DNA from: Klebsormidium nitens
Lineage: Eukaryota; Streptophyta; Klebsormidiophyceae; Klebsormidiales; Klebsormidiaceae
DNA: 64,000 bases
Direction of reading: 5' to 3'
Assembly: GCA_000708835.1 (NCBI GenBank)
Contig: DF237008.1
Location: forward strand, 186,001 to 250,000
Shown here: positions 49,801 through 59,761 of the stretch, in pieces
Position numbering within the stretch: the stretch's first letter is position 1
How the letters are laid out: each line of letters opens with the position of its first letter
Made by a program: the position numbers and the translations under genes
The notes under the pieces: model-generated
The model's database searches: none
What the model saw: only the letters and a program-made list of their open reading frames with translations
What the model was told of the DNA's origin: nothing

Positions 49801-52800
49801 AGGTGCAAAAGAAAAGTGCTCAAGGTAGACACCAATCCTTGCAGTCCACGTCGACTGCCTCCACAAGATGGGACATCCCCAACTGGATTCCCCCCCAGAG
49901 GGCGACTGGTTCTGCAGTAGCAGCTGCGAAGCAATCGCCGTCATGCTGAAAGCCATTCTGGGACGGAATATGCCGCTGGGGGGGGGTTACGCGTGGACAA
50001 TCCTCAAGGATGATGGGGAGGGGGTTGCCAACCAGGGTTTATTGGGGGGGGAGGAAAAAGGGCTGAGCGAGACGGAGAGGGCCAAGAAGGGGGGGGGCAA
50101 GAAGGACGACGAGAAGCGCCAGCTGGCGTTGAAAAGCAAGGGCAAGGCAGCGGAGCTTGAGAAGGGGTACAGGTGAGGTGCCGGGAGCCTTCGGACGCGT
50201 TCTGTTGAGAGTTCTCGTAACTTGTGGTCGAAGCTAGGAGACTTTCGCTTGATTGCTTGGACGGAGTCGACTTTCTCGAGTGTTAAGGAGTAGCGTGTTG
50301 TATGCTGCAGCATGCAAAGGGTGCTTTGGTGCTTACTTTTGTGTGGTCAAGGTCGCGTCCGGTTGACAGGCAACAAACGGTTTTCAGTGGAGGCACAACC
50401 TGCCGCATCATTGCTTCACATATTTGTGATGCTCTGAATGTGTTTGCTCACTTTCTCCTTCATCCTTGCATTTGCTCTCTTGACAAAGTCAGCCCTTGAG
50501 GTGGTCTGGAAAAAGCTAAGTTTCAGTAACCTTACAATCTCTTGTCTCCGTGTCCTTCCGTATGCAGGATTGGAGCCAAGCGCGAGAAGCTCCAGGCTCC
50601 GACCGACCCGTCTCCGAGACCACCCTCCGCCAACCAGTTCCTTCCTCACCAGCCCCAGAGCCTGAGCAACGGCGTCAAGAAGTTGAGCACTCGACCTTCC
50701 GGGATAAATTCCGAGATCAGCGGCCAGGATGGCGCTATCGGGCCGGAGGGGCAGCCCAAGAGGGGCCGGGGGCGACCCCCCCGAAAGGCTAACGGGTTCG
50801 ACCATGGTGCGGCAATTGGTCTTGAGAGGGGCCCGAGTGCGGATATAATTGCGGGAGGAACCGGGTTAACCAGCCCCGTGTCAGAGCTAACCACTCCCGG
50901 GTCGACTCTGACCACCCCAGGTTCCACGCTAACCACCCCCGGGGCAGAACTGCCCACCCCAGGTGGGGGGGACCGGATGGCGGTGCTTTCGAACGGGGAG
51001 CCTGTGTCGCTGACTAGGAATGGGAAGCGGCGTGGTCGGCCTCCGAGTGCCTCCGGGGGGTCCCCCCAGAGCCCAAGCCGGGCGAGAAGCCGCATCCGGA
51101 AGCGGAAGTCGAAGCATCCCAACCAGTGGACCAGCGGGCGCCACTCAGACCAGCACACCCAGCCGAGCAGCGGTGTGAATGCCCACCCAGGCGTGACTGT
51201 GCATCCGCATGAGAATGGGCACTCCATGGAGGACAAGCATCCTGGCACGGAGGGGCATTCGAAGATGGAAAGACACGTGGGTGTGAATGGGCACTCTGGT
51301 GAGAGGAAAGGCTATTTGCCGGCGGAGACGTTTCTGCAGGGTGCACCGCTGGTGCCGTTCAGCAAGCTCACGCAGCTGCCCGGGCCGCCAGGTGGCGCGT
51401 TGCCGGAGCACAAGCCGAGCACAGACCCCTCTCTGCTGGCGGGGATAACCATCAAGCTGCGCGGGGATAGCCCCGATGGAGCCCACCGGCCAAACGGGAT
51501 CCTGCTCGACATCAAGCCGGCCGCAGAACCGGGTCTCGGGCATGGGGCGACAGAGCCCGGTGCAGGAGCCGTTTTCAGAACGAGCATCAAGCTGGAGGGC
51601 CCTCCAGGAGCGGCGCTCGGGTGTGTGGATGGGCACTCAGGGGGCCATGTTGTCTTCTGCTCTTCCATAGGGGCGGACGGAGTTGAGCGGGGAGCTTACT
51701 GTGGCGAGCCGTGCGGCGGGTGTGTCGGTGAGGGCGAGAGATGTGTCGGTGCGCTGAAGGGGGGACTTGCGCGGTGCGCGAAGCCAGGAGGAGAGCCCGT
51801 GACGGCAGTCGATATGGAAACGACAGGGGGAAATTGCGCTGGAAAAGATGAGAAGCAGTTCAAGGACGAGGCTGCAGCGGGTGGTGCATTGTTCGAGGCA
51901 AAGGAAGAAGCAAACGGGTCGGAGAACGAGGGCGGGCTCTTACTGGAGGCAGGAGGCGTGGAAGAGATGCGAGGAGAAGGGGCTGTTGCTGCGGAAGCTG
52001 ACGCTGTTATGGGGAGGCAGGAAGGGAGCGAGACGGAGGTGGGACAAGGAACTGAGGGGTCTGCTGTCGGGAGAAAGGACGGCGAGCCTTGCGAGGCCGT
52101 GCCAATGGCGGAAGACGGCCCAGCCTCAGCATCTGATTTGGCCGCAGTTGCGCGCAAGGTCGAAGCAGAAGAGAGCGCTCTTCCTGTTGTCGCCGCAGAA
52201 TCCCTCCTCGAACCTAAGGAAGAGGAGGTTGATACAGTCCGTGTCAAGCAAGAAGACAGCATGGGGGAGGGGGAAGAGAGGAGTCTTTCTGCTGAGGGCG
52301 TTTCTGCTGAGGGCGTGCCTGCGACCGCCCCCGAAGAGACGGACCCCGTGAAAGTGCTCTCGCGGTCGGTGTCGGAGATCCGACGGCTGCGGAGCGTGCA
52401 CGAGATCCCGGAGGTGCACGAGGACGAGGGCGAGTTCCAGGACATGTTCGAACTTCTGGGCCTTGTCAACGAGGCCCAGGATCTGGAAGCACAGGACCCC
52501 GCTGCCGAGGACGCGCCGCCGGCGGCCGAACAAGGCCCTGAGGTGAAGCTCGAGGCAGCGAGGCAGGAGCAGCAGGTGGAACCGTCGCAGGGGGGCAATG
52601 GGCAGGCAGCCCTGCCCCCCCACATGCGCGCGGAAGCTCCCCCCGGGGAAACAGGAGGGACGTTTAGCCTGGGGATGCGGAGGACACCCACGTGGGCCCA
52701 GGACCTGACGCTTCTGGACGGGACATACGCGCCGGGGGGGGAGAACGGCAGCGCGCTGGCCCCCCCGTCGGAGGAGCACCGGGCGCAGGGGGGTGCGGCG

Positions 52801-55431
52801 ATGCCTGGCTCGCTGAATCGGGCCCACCCCCTGCAGAGCCTGGTTCTAGCGAAGGGCGGGGCGAGGGCGGCCGGCGGCTTGGCGGCGGGGATGAGGTCAG
52901 CGGGCGTCAGCAACGGTGTAAATAGGCAGGGGTCGATGCGCACGGCGGCGGCGAGGCGGAAGAAGCTGGGGGAGGCGCTGGCGGTGATGCAGGAGTGCTT
53001 CCATCCGATCCAGGATAACCGCACCAAGGAGGACCTGATCCCGCAGATGATGTACAGTAAAAGGTAGGCCGCTGATGGGTCGAGAAATTGTGCTTTCTGT
53101 CCCTTGATTAACATGCGTCGTTCGAATGTTGCCCAGCCTGTCCGTGCGGAGCCGTATCAATCAGAAGCACAATTCTTTGCTTTTTTGGGACCCAGAAAGA
53201 AATTCTTATAGTGGAATGGTGGAGGTACTTTCTGTTGCTGACTAAGAATGAGGAGCATCTCTGCATTCAGTGTCAAGTCACAGGCCCTGCTTCTATTGCT
53301 GGGCACTCGAAGGACTCTGCTCACTCAAAACAAGCCCTTTCTGCTCCTGCTCCCCAAGCTTCCACCAACTAAATCTGACGCACCTTGTGCGCCTACCTTG
53401 AGCGTAAATATGCTTTACTATCTTTTGCACCAGTTCAACATCCTTCATACAGGTCGTGCACGTTCTTGATGTGTCTCCCGTCCCTCTCGATTCCAACTTC
53501 GTAAGATCAATCCGTCCTTTTCACGCAGGACTGCGTACCACGACTTTGGCGGGTTCTATACGCTCATCGTCGAGAAGAGCGACGAGGTGATCAGCGCCGC
53601 TGCCATCCGCATCTTCGGCACCAAGGTCGCGGAGCTGCCACTTGTCGCCACCAAATTCAGCTACCGCAGACAAGGCATGTGCCGGCTGCTGCTGACGACC
53701 CTCGAACAGGTGGGCACACAGAACGTCCCTTGCTGGACGGCTTTGCTTCGACCTTGCATACTCCCCAGATGCAGGGTGGCTCGGGCTGCTTAGCGTTCCT
53801 TCTGGCGAGGACTGTCTCATAAGCTGCCGAGTGCGGGTAGCAAAACAGCAGAATCACACGCGGGTTACTTGCGGAAGGCAAAGAGTCAGCCTCTTCACAT
53901 AGTGGAAGTTTTACTCTTCGCCTGGGAGACCATGTGAAGGGTTTAAGGGTTTAGAACACGCCAATCATAACAAGGCAAAGCAACTGGACGATTTCAGAAG
54001 ATGCTACTTCTCTCTCGTACACAGATCCTGTTCCGGCTGGGCGTAGAGAAGCTGGTGCTGCCCGCCGTCCCCGACGTGCACGCCACGTGGAAGGGCGCGT
54101 TCGGCTTCCAAGACTGCTCCTCCGAGTCCCGCAAGGCGCTCTCCGAGCTAGAAATCATGGTCTTTCCCGGAACGTGCCTGCTCCAGAAGTCGGTCGCCGA
54201 CGCAGTCTCCAACCACAAGCAGACGGCAATTTCCGCGCTCGTCGGCGCGACGCTACAGAGCGTCGTGCACGATTCCGGGGGCGCGGAGAAGCCGAACGAC
54301 GGCGTCGCGTTACCGTACTCGACGCGGTGGGAGCTGTCGGAGTGGGAGGACCTCGCGCGGGCGGCGCAGCCCCCCCGGAATGAGGAGGAAGGCGCGCCGG
54401 GGGCCGAGGCGAAGCCGGCGGTGCCGACGCTGAAAAGGAAGCGGTCGGGCATCAGTTCGCCGGTCGCTGGGTCGTCAAAGGGCTTCCGGGGATTGCTGAC
54501 GCGGGACGAAAGAGAGGTCGGACAGCAGCGGTTTGTGAGCCCGGGAGGAGCAGCCCCCGGCGTGTATGATAGCAAGGAGGTGAGTGGCAGTTGGTACGCT
54601 TGGATCTTTATCCGTATCAGACAAACAAAAAGCGGTCCTGCTAGGTGGATTTTGAAAGGGCGCTCGACATGGGCGCTCGACATCTGTCTGAGGAATGAAG
54701 CTGGGTTTAGAAGGCGAGCTGCTGCATGGTCAACCAGGCCTCTCAAAAGGGCACAAGGGCTTTGAATTGTCCTTGGCAACTCGATGGTCATCTGCGGGGC
54801 AACACGGATGTGCAGCACACTTTGCAAGTTCTTCTGTGCAGTCTCCGCCTTTCGTAGGGGAAGTCGAACCAAGGGTTACCAGCACACTCAATTGACCCCT
54901 CTTTGGCAGGCGGGAGTCGCCGTCAGTCGCCCGTTGCCAGCCAGCCAGGCCGTGCTGGGCTCGACGAGTCAGGCCCACCTTCCCCCCGGGCACGAGCGGA
55001 ACCTCAGCGGAGGCCAGCGGGACTTTGCCGGCTGGGAGGGCGTCGGGGGAGACATCCCGTCCGATCTCGGAATGGACGGCGAGGATTTCGACCACCTCTT
55101 AGCCAACGCCGAGAAGTGGTGGGCGCCCGAGGGGGGGCAGAAACACACCAGCAAGGCGTCCCCCCACGTGCAGCGCCGCGCGCTGACCAGCCCGAAGCCG
55201 TCCCCCTTGAAACGGACGAAGAGCGCGAGCCCCTTCCCGGGGGGTGCGCAGCCCGCTCCTGGGGCGGGAGGGGTGCCGAGCGGCACGACGTCCGCACGCA
55301 GCAGCTCCAGTCCTCGGGGGAAGAAACCGGGGCGGAAGCCAAAGACCCCAGAAGGTGGACCCGAGCAGTCGCTTCCGCCGTCGCCGTCCGATCGGGGGCT
55401 GGCAGCCAGGGATCCCCTGGCTGGCGGATGA
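46857..55431 (+). CDS. IDM1-like chromatin regulator: TIFY-like domain, two PHD fingers, AT-hooks, GNAT acetyltransferase
   Basis: Exons are 46857-48016, 48675-48981, 49372-49495, 49845-50172, 50568-53063, 53529-53709, 54025-54579 and 54910-55431, all in phase, encoding 1890 residues. ATG 46809 is in frame 16 codons upstream and could be the start instead. Order: acidic/Ser-rich N-terminus; nuclear signals KRKKKR and KKRR; TIFY/Tify-like block spanning exons 1-2 (~341-435); PHD1 at ~458-501 ([17 protein letters not shown]); second PHD-type finger ~499-560 ([14 protein letters not shown] across a junction); AT-hooks [10 protein letters not shown] (~704) and KRRGRPP (~792); a long low-complexity region; GNAT fold ~1445-1595 with [18 protein letters not shown], the acetyl-CoA loop. 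The family (IDM1 in Arabidopsis) are nuclear histone acetyltransferases opposing DNA methylation. The 831-codon exon 5 makes it unusually large. The TGA stop overlaps the PLATZ ATG. Confidence 0.93.
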
Positions 55432-56851
55432 AGCTGCAGAAGGGGTCCAACGGCTGGGCCGTCGTCGCCAAGACGGGCGTCGCCGAAGGGGATCCCCCGG
55501 CGCTGTCGCTTGGGCCGAGCTCCCCGCAGCGGGGGGCGAAGAAGCGGCAGTACCTCCCCCCCCCGGAGCCGGGCTTCCCGGGCCCGGAGGCGGAGGGCAG
55601 CTCGCACGGGGGCCGCGCGTTCCCGAGCCCGAAGAAGCGGCTCGCGAGCGGGAACGGGGACTACCCCCCCGGCGTAACGAAGGAGACGGTGCGGAAGGAG
55701 GGGCCGCGGACGGGGCCCGAGTGGCTCGAGGCGTTACTGGCGGTCAAGTTCTTCCAGGGGTGTAAGAACCACAATGGCGAGGCGGGGAAGAGCCTCCCCC
55801 GGGAGAAGGAGTGCAACCTGTTCTGCACGGACTGCGCGGGCGGCGCACTGTGCATGACGTGCGTGGAGGGGCACAAGGAGCACCGCATGGTGCAGGTGAG
55901 GGGCGTCCCCCTGTGTTTTGTTGTCTTAGGCTGGTGTTGACTTCTGTTCGTGCTTTTTAGTCTTAGGCTTGTATGACTTTCGTTCGTGCTTAACATTCCT
56001 CTGGCATCCTTCCCAGTCCGACCTTAAACAGTTGGAAACGTCCCCGACTCTGCGGCTTGCAATCCTTCTTGCCGGACCTTAGGTTCATCAAACTCTTCTG
56101 CTTTGTCGGTAGCCTTGTTCCATTCGTTTCCGGCGTCTGGAAGCATGCTGTTGCTGTCATGAGTTATGCGCCAGTCGCTTGGCCGGCTTTTGGGCGCGAA
56201 GGTTTCCATTGACGTGCTTGCAATCTACTGATTATCATTTCCCTTCTGTTTGCAGATCCGACGGTCCTCGTACAACGACTGCGTGCGCATCACCGACATC
56301 CAACGGCTGTTGGACTTCTGGCAGGTCCAGGTGTACACCATCAACGGCGCCAAGATCGTGTTCCTCAATGAGCGCCCGCACTCCAATCCTAACCGCGGCA
56401 AGACCGCCGCGAAGAGCAACGTCACCGCGTGCGAGATCTGCTGCCGCATCCTCGTCGACAACGTGCGCTTCTGCTCAGTCGGCTGCAAGGTGGGTTGCTC
56501 AGCAGCCTTCACTTTCGGAATCAATCTCGTCACAGCAGAGTTTATGAGCTCAACCGAAGATCTGTCAATGCGCATCAGTTGTTGCGGATATCGTCTTTCC
56601 AAAAGGCGACTGCTACTTAGGATTTTGTATTCAGGTTGCCGGGACTAAGTTGCCGGAGGAGGGCTTTCCGAATTCTTATGCATGCGCCGGCCAACAGATC
56701 TCGTTTCTGGACTGCTGTGCTTAAGCTGCCCAAGGGAAAGCGGGTTTTCAGACTCTCTGACCATTGCTTCTCGTGGCCCTTGCAGCTGACCTGCATTAAG
56801 CGGGGTGCTGCTGAGGATGCCGCATTGACCTTGCAACCTTTACTGAAATGA
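55428..56851 (+). CDS. PLATZ zinc-dependent DNA-binding protein
   Basis: Plant-specific A/T-rich-sequence-binding transcription regulator. Exons are 55428-55895, 56256-56489 and 56786-56851, encoding 255 residues. After ~98 residues of Pro/Gly/Lys-rich sequence, the PLATZ core runs EWLEALLAVKFFQGCKNH, the zinc ligands FCTDC...CMTC...H..H, IRRSSYNDCVRITDIQRLLD, YTINGAKIVFLNERP and CEICCRIL...FCSVGCK. The last exon (LTCIKRGAAEDAALTLQPLL) is inferred from a good acceptor and phase. The ATG at 55428 is the first in this frame and is followed by an open reading, but it overlaps the stop of the PHD gene in the sequence ATGA. No separate promoter space is visible, so the PLATZ protein may be made from a shared transcript, from an internal promoter within the upstream coding region, or from a later Met. 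A fusion by unseen splicing is also possible. Confidence 0.9.
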
Positions 56852-58058
56852 TAGGGGCTGAGGGATATCAGGTGGAAGGTCAAAATAGCTTAACAATAAC
56901 CGTGTCGGCTTTGGCACGCTTGTAGAGTAAAGGCAAGAGAAGACGTGTAACTTCGGAAGTTGCCCAGAGTGTGTTTGAGGACCATCTGCTGGCAGGTGCT
57001 GTTGAAGTTGATCAGGGGGGAAAGGCAAGGTAATGGGCGCGTGCGATCGCTTTGCAACTTTGGCATGGGGAGATGTGACGAAAGGTTGTTACTGAAATAT
57101 GGTCAAGATATCTTAAAGCATGGTGCGCACACTTATTTCCACGGCCGGAGCATGGAACGCCTGTGAATGCTTTTGAAATTAGTTGCCCCTGTATTATGAT
57201 GCCATTCACCTGCAAAGCACACGGGCAACTCTCATCCACCGAAAGGCTCTGAGCGCACTGGATTCGCATTCTTACGCGGCTTTAACAAGCATGTACGTAA
57301 CGCAAAGTCGTCATGTGATCTTACAAACTGTTGCATGGAAGTATTTGAATCATAAGTGACCATTGGTATTTCTATTGCAGAATCCTCTAGCATGTGAGCC
57401 TGGTGGACTCACGCACGACATGCAGATTCTACGTATGGATCTTGTTCGTATGCTGCTGGCCCGGCATCTTGTGTTGAAAGTGTTGCGGCTTACACATGTG
57501 TGGCGTTGAGCTGATCTCATGGCCCCGGGTAGGTGATAAGTCATCTCATGTATGCACACATATTTGATAACCAGCTGAGTTCATTTCAAAGAGGCTCGTG
57601 AGTCACTGAGGAGATTATTGCCATACAATGATCCTTAAACGAAATCCGGCATGTGCGTGACGCATGTCAACCTCAATCTTGTCAACATTGGTAATCAAAC
57701 TGCTTTGCACAAAACAAGCTTGCTTATCCGGCCATGCAATGTACGTTGACTGTTGGTTTTTATTGTAGTCAACTTGTCAACTGTAGCCTGCTTGGGCACA
57801 ACCGTAGCAGTAATCAGCACGAGAGCTTAATTGTGCTCAATCATCCACCAGACCTTTGCAGCGAAGACCTGGCCTTTACAGCTTGACTGCCCCCTCACAA
57901 CCTTCTCGAGAAGATCTTGCTATTCCTCTATTTGCCATGAAAGCCTCAAATGAAGTTTTCCAAGTCAAGTTCAGGTCTCTTTGAGAACCAAACTTAACTT
58001 GAGAATTGCTTGCTCGCATGCAAGCTCGCCTGCCCAGAAAGCTACAGAGTTGTACATC
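56852..58058. other. Intergenic, no gene recognised
   Basis: The 3' flank of PLATZ and the 3' flank of the small minus-strand gene at 58.1-58.3 kb. Only short frames without motifs. Confidence 0.5.
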
Positions 58059-58298
58059 CTAGACCGTTTTATCTCCTTTCTTAGCTTCCAGATTCTCGTT
58101 AGCTTCGCCCTTTTTGTGCCTCTTCCAGAATCTTAATCTTCTCAAAAGAGCCTTTTTCTTCTCCTTGAAGTAGTTCACAGCCTCCTCATATTCCAGTGCT
58201 TCCTGTACTTTTCTCAAGGCAAGCTGTTTGGCGTACCTGTCGTAGTCGGTGCGCTCGGGCAATGCAACAGTCTCTTTCATTCTCTCTTGGGCATCCAT
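58059..58298 (-). CDS. Small basic helical protein, 79 residues
   Basis: An ATG-initiated single-exon frame. The product is highly charged and predicted mainly helical: an acidic/basic N-terminal half with TDYDRYAKQLALRKVQEAL and EEAVNYFKEKKKALLRRLRF, and a Lys-rich C-terminus. The smooth helical periodicity, ATG start and natural stop support a real gene, but the family is not recognised. It is transcribed away from the MJ1316-EEP gene, which starts about 1.46 kb to the right. Confidence 0.5.
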   Translation of the reverse strand: MDAQERMKETVALPERTDYDRYAKQLALRKVQEALEYEEAVNYFKEKKKALLRRLRFWKRHKKGEANENLEAKKGDKTV

Positions 58299-59761
58299 GA
58301 TTCAGCTGAGGGCTGCACATGACAAATCAGTCGCTCCGGAGAAGGACAGTTTACATCGCCTTACCGGCCTCGCAACCGCTTCGGAGTGGAACAGAGATCA
58401 GAACAGCTCTATTAAACGGAGATTTTCGTCAATTGATTGTGGATTGGCTTGCAGCAAGTCAACTTCGTGATCTTAGCTGGTTGCAACCATAGTCCATACG
58501 TCAGATACTCGATCGCGGGCGGCCACGATCGCGAGTGATCCGCCGCGGCCGCGCCGCTACCCAATTGCAAATTCTCCGCGCGCGCCGATTTGCAGCCTAA
58601 GGAATGCAGGCCGTCCGTCAGATTTGAGGACGACCGTCAGATGTCCTTGAATCGTAAAGGCACCGGACTGCTGTCCGGCGGAAACCCTTAAACCCGGCGA
58701 CTGTCGCGGCCGCCTAAACCCCGCACCGAGGTTTGGCGTCTACGAATTCAAACCCTTGCAGATATGCTGACGAGGCACTTAGCTGAGCCTCAGCAAGCTG
58801 TGAACAAAACCCCCGTTTCAACTACTTCACTTCCAGTTGAAGTGAACTGAACGCTAACAACAGCGCCTCTTGGCGCTGCTGAGAGGAAGCGTTTTCTTTC
58901 TTCCCACCCACCTCCCTTACCAACGTAACACTTCGTCACTTACCTCCGCTGACAACTCTCCACTGAAGAAATAGAACCCTCTGCCGCCGAAGACGGCGCT
59001 TCAATGGAACCGCTTATTACTTGGTCTCCTGCCTTTCTCCAAGGCCGAAAAGCGCCCCTGTCCAGCGCCATCCCAACTACTGCGACTACAAGCTATCCTG
59101 AGTTGCAAGCAGAAAATGATGGCTTGTTCAAGCACGGCACCCAGACCGAAAGATCTTGAACAACTAATCAACGGCCCCGATGAATTAGTTGAAGCTTCAT
59201 CGCGACCCTTCATCACCAAACAGACCGACGGTCTCGATTAAATAAATGTCCGACGCTGACGTCACGGTTCGCTCACCTCAATTTCAATCAGCTTATACGC
59301 ACCGACAGCGTATAAGCGCCCCTATGCCGCAACCCGAGAAGTGCGGCCTCATGGGAGCGAATCCTGACCGTCTTTGCCCCAAACCGCCCATCTATCTGAC
59401 GTTGGACATTTCACACAGAACACAAAAACAGTTCCTCATACTCATTCCCTTGGGAATAGGTTCGTAACCGGTGACGCAACTCCAAGGGGATCACTCCGAG
59501 CTCATACGATCGGTTGCTCTGGGCATGCCAAATTGCACGGCATCGTCTCCGGTCTCGTAAAGCACGTCACGTATCTCTTTGCTGATTCGCATTGTGACGT
59601 TAAGATTTGCAATCGCTAGTGAGCATTAAGCCAGAGTATGTAAGTTCACCCTCGGGTCCAACAAGCGAGACCCAAATTGACTTCCTTCTGTTTGTGCAGG
59701 CATTTTTGTTGCTCAACAAGTCTTTCAGAGGAAGCCCCTCCAGCATTCTCTAGCGCGCGCC
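58299..59761. other. Divergent intergenic region
   Basis: A promoter-type region between the small minus-strand gene and the MJ1316-EEP gene. Contains a GC-rich patch with CGCGGCCGCGCCG at about 58.54 kb. Frames near 59.0-59.5 kb lack motifs. Confidence 0.45.

Noticed and set aside
51696-53114. 472-codon open frame on the minus strand
   Set aside because: It is antisense to PHD exon 5. Its length comes from the high GC and biased codon use of that exon, its composition is Ser/Pro noise, and it has no motif.
54903-55427. Upstream extension of the PLATZ frame to 54903
   Set aside because: It begins at a non-ATG codon inside an intron and runs out of frame with PHD exon 8. Its Arg-rich composition is typical of a shifted frame, so only the part from ATG 55428 is used.
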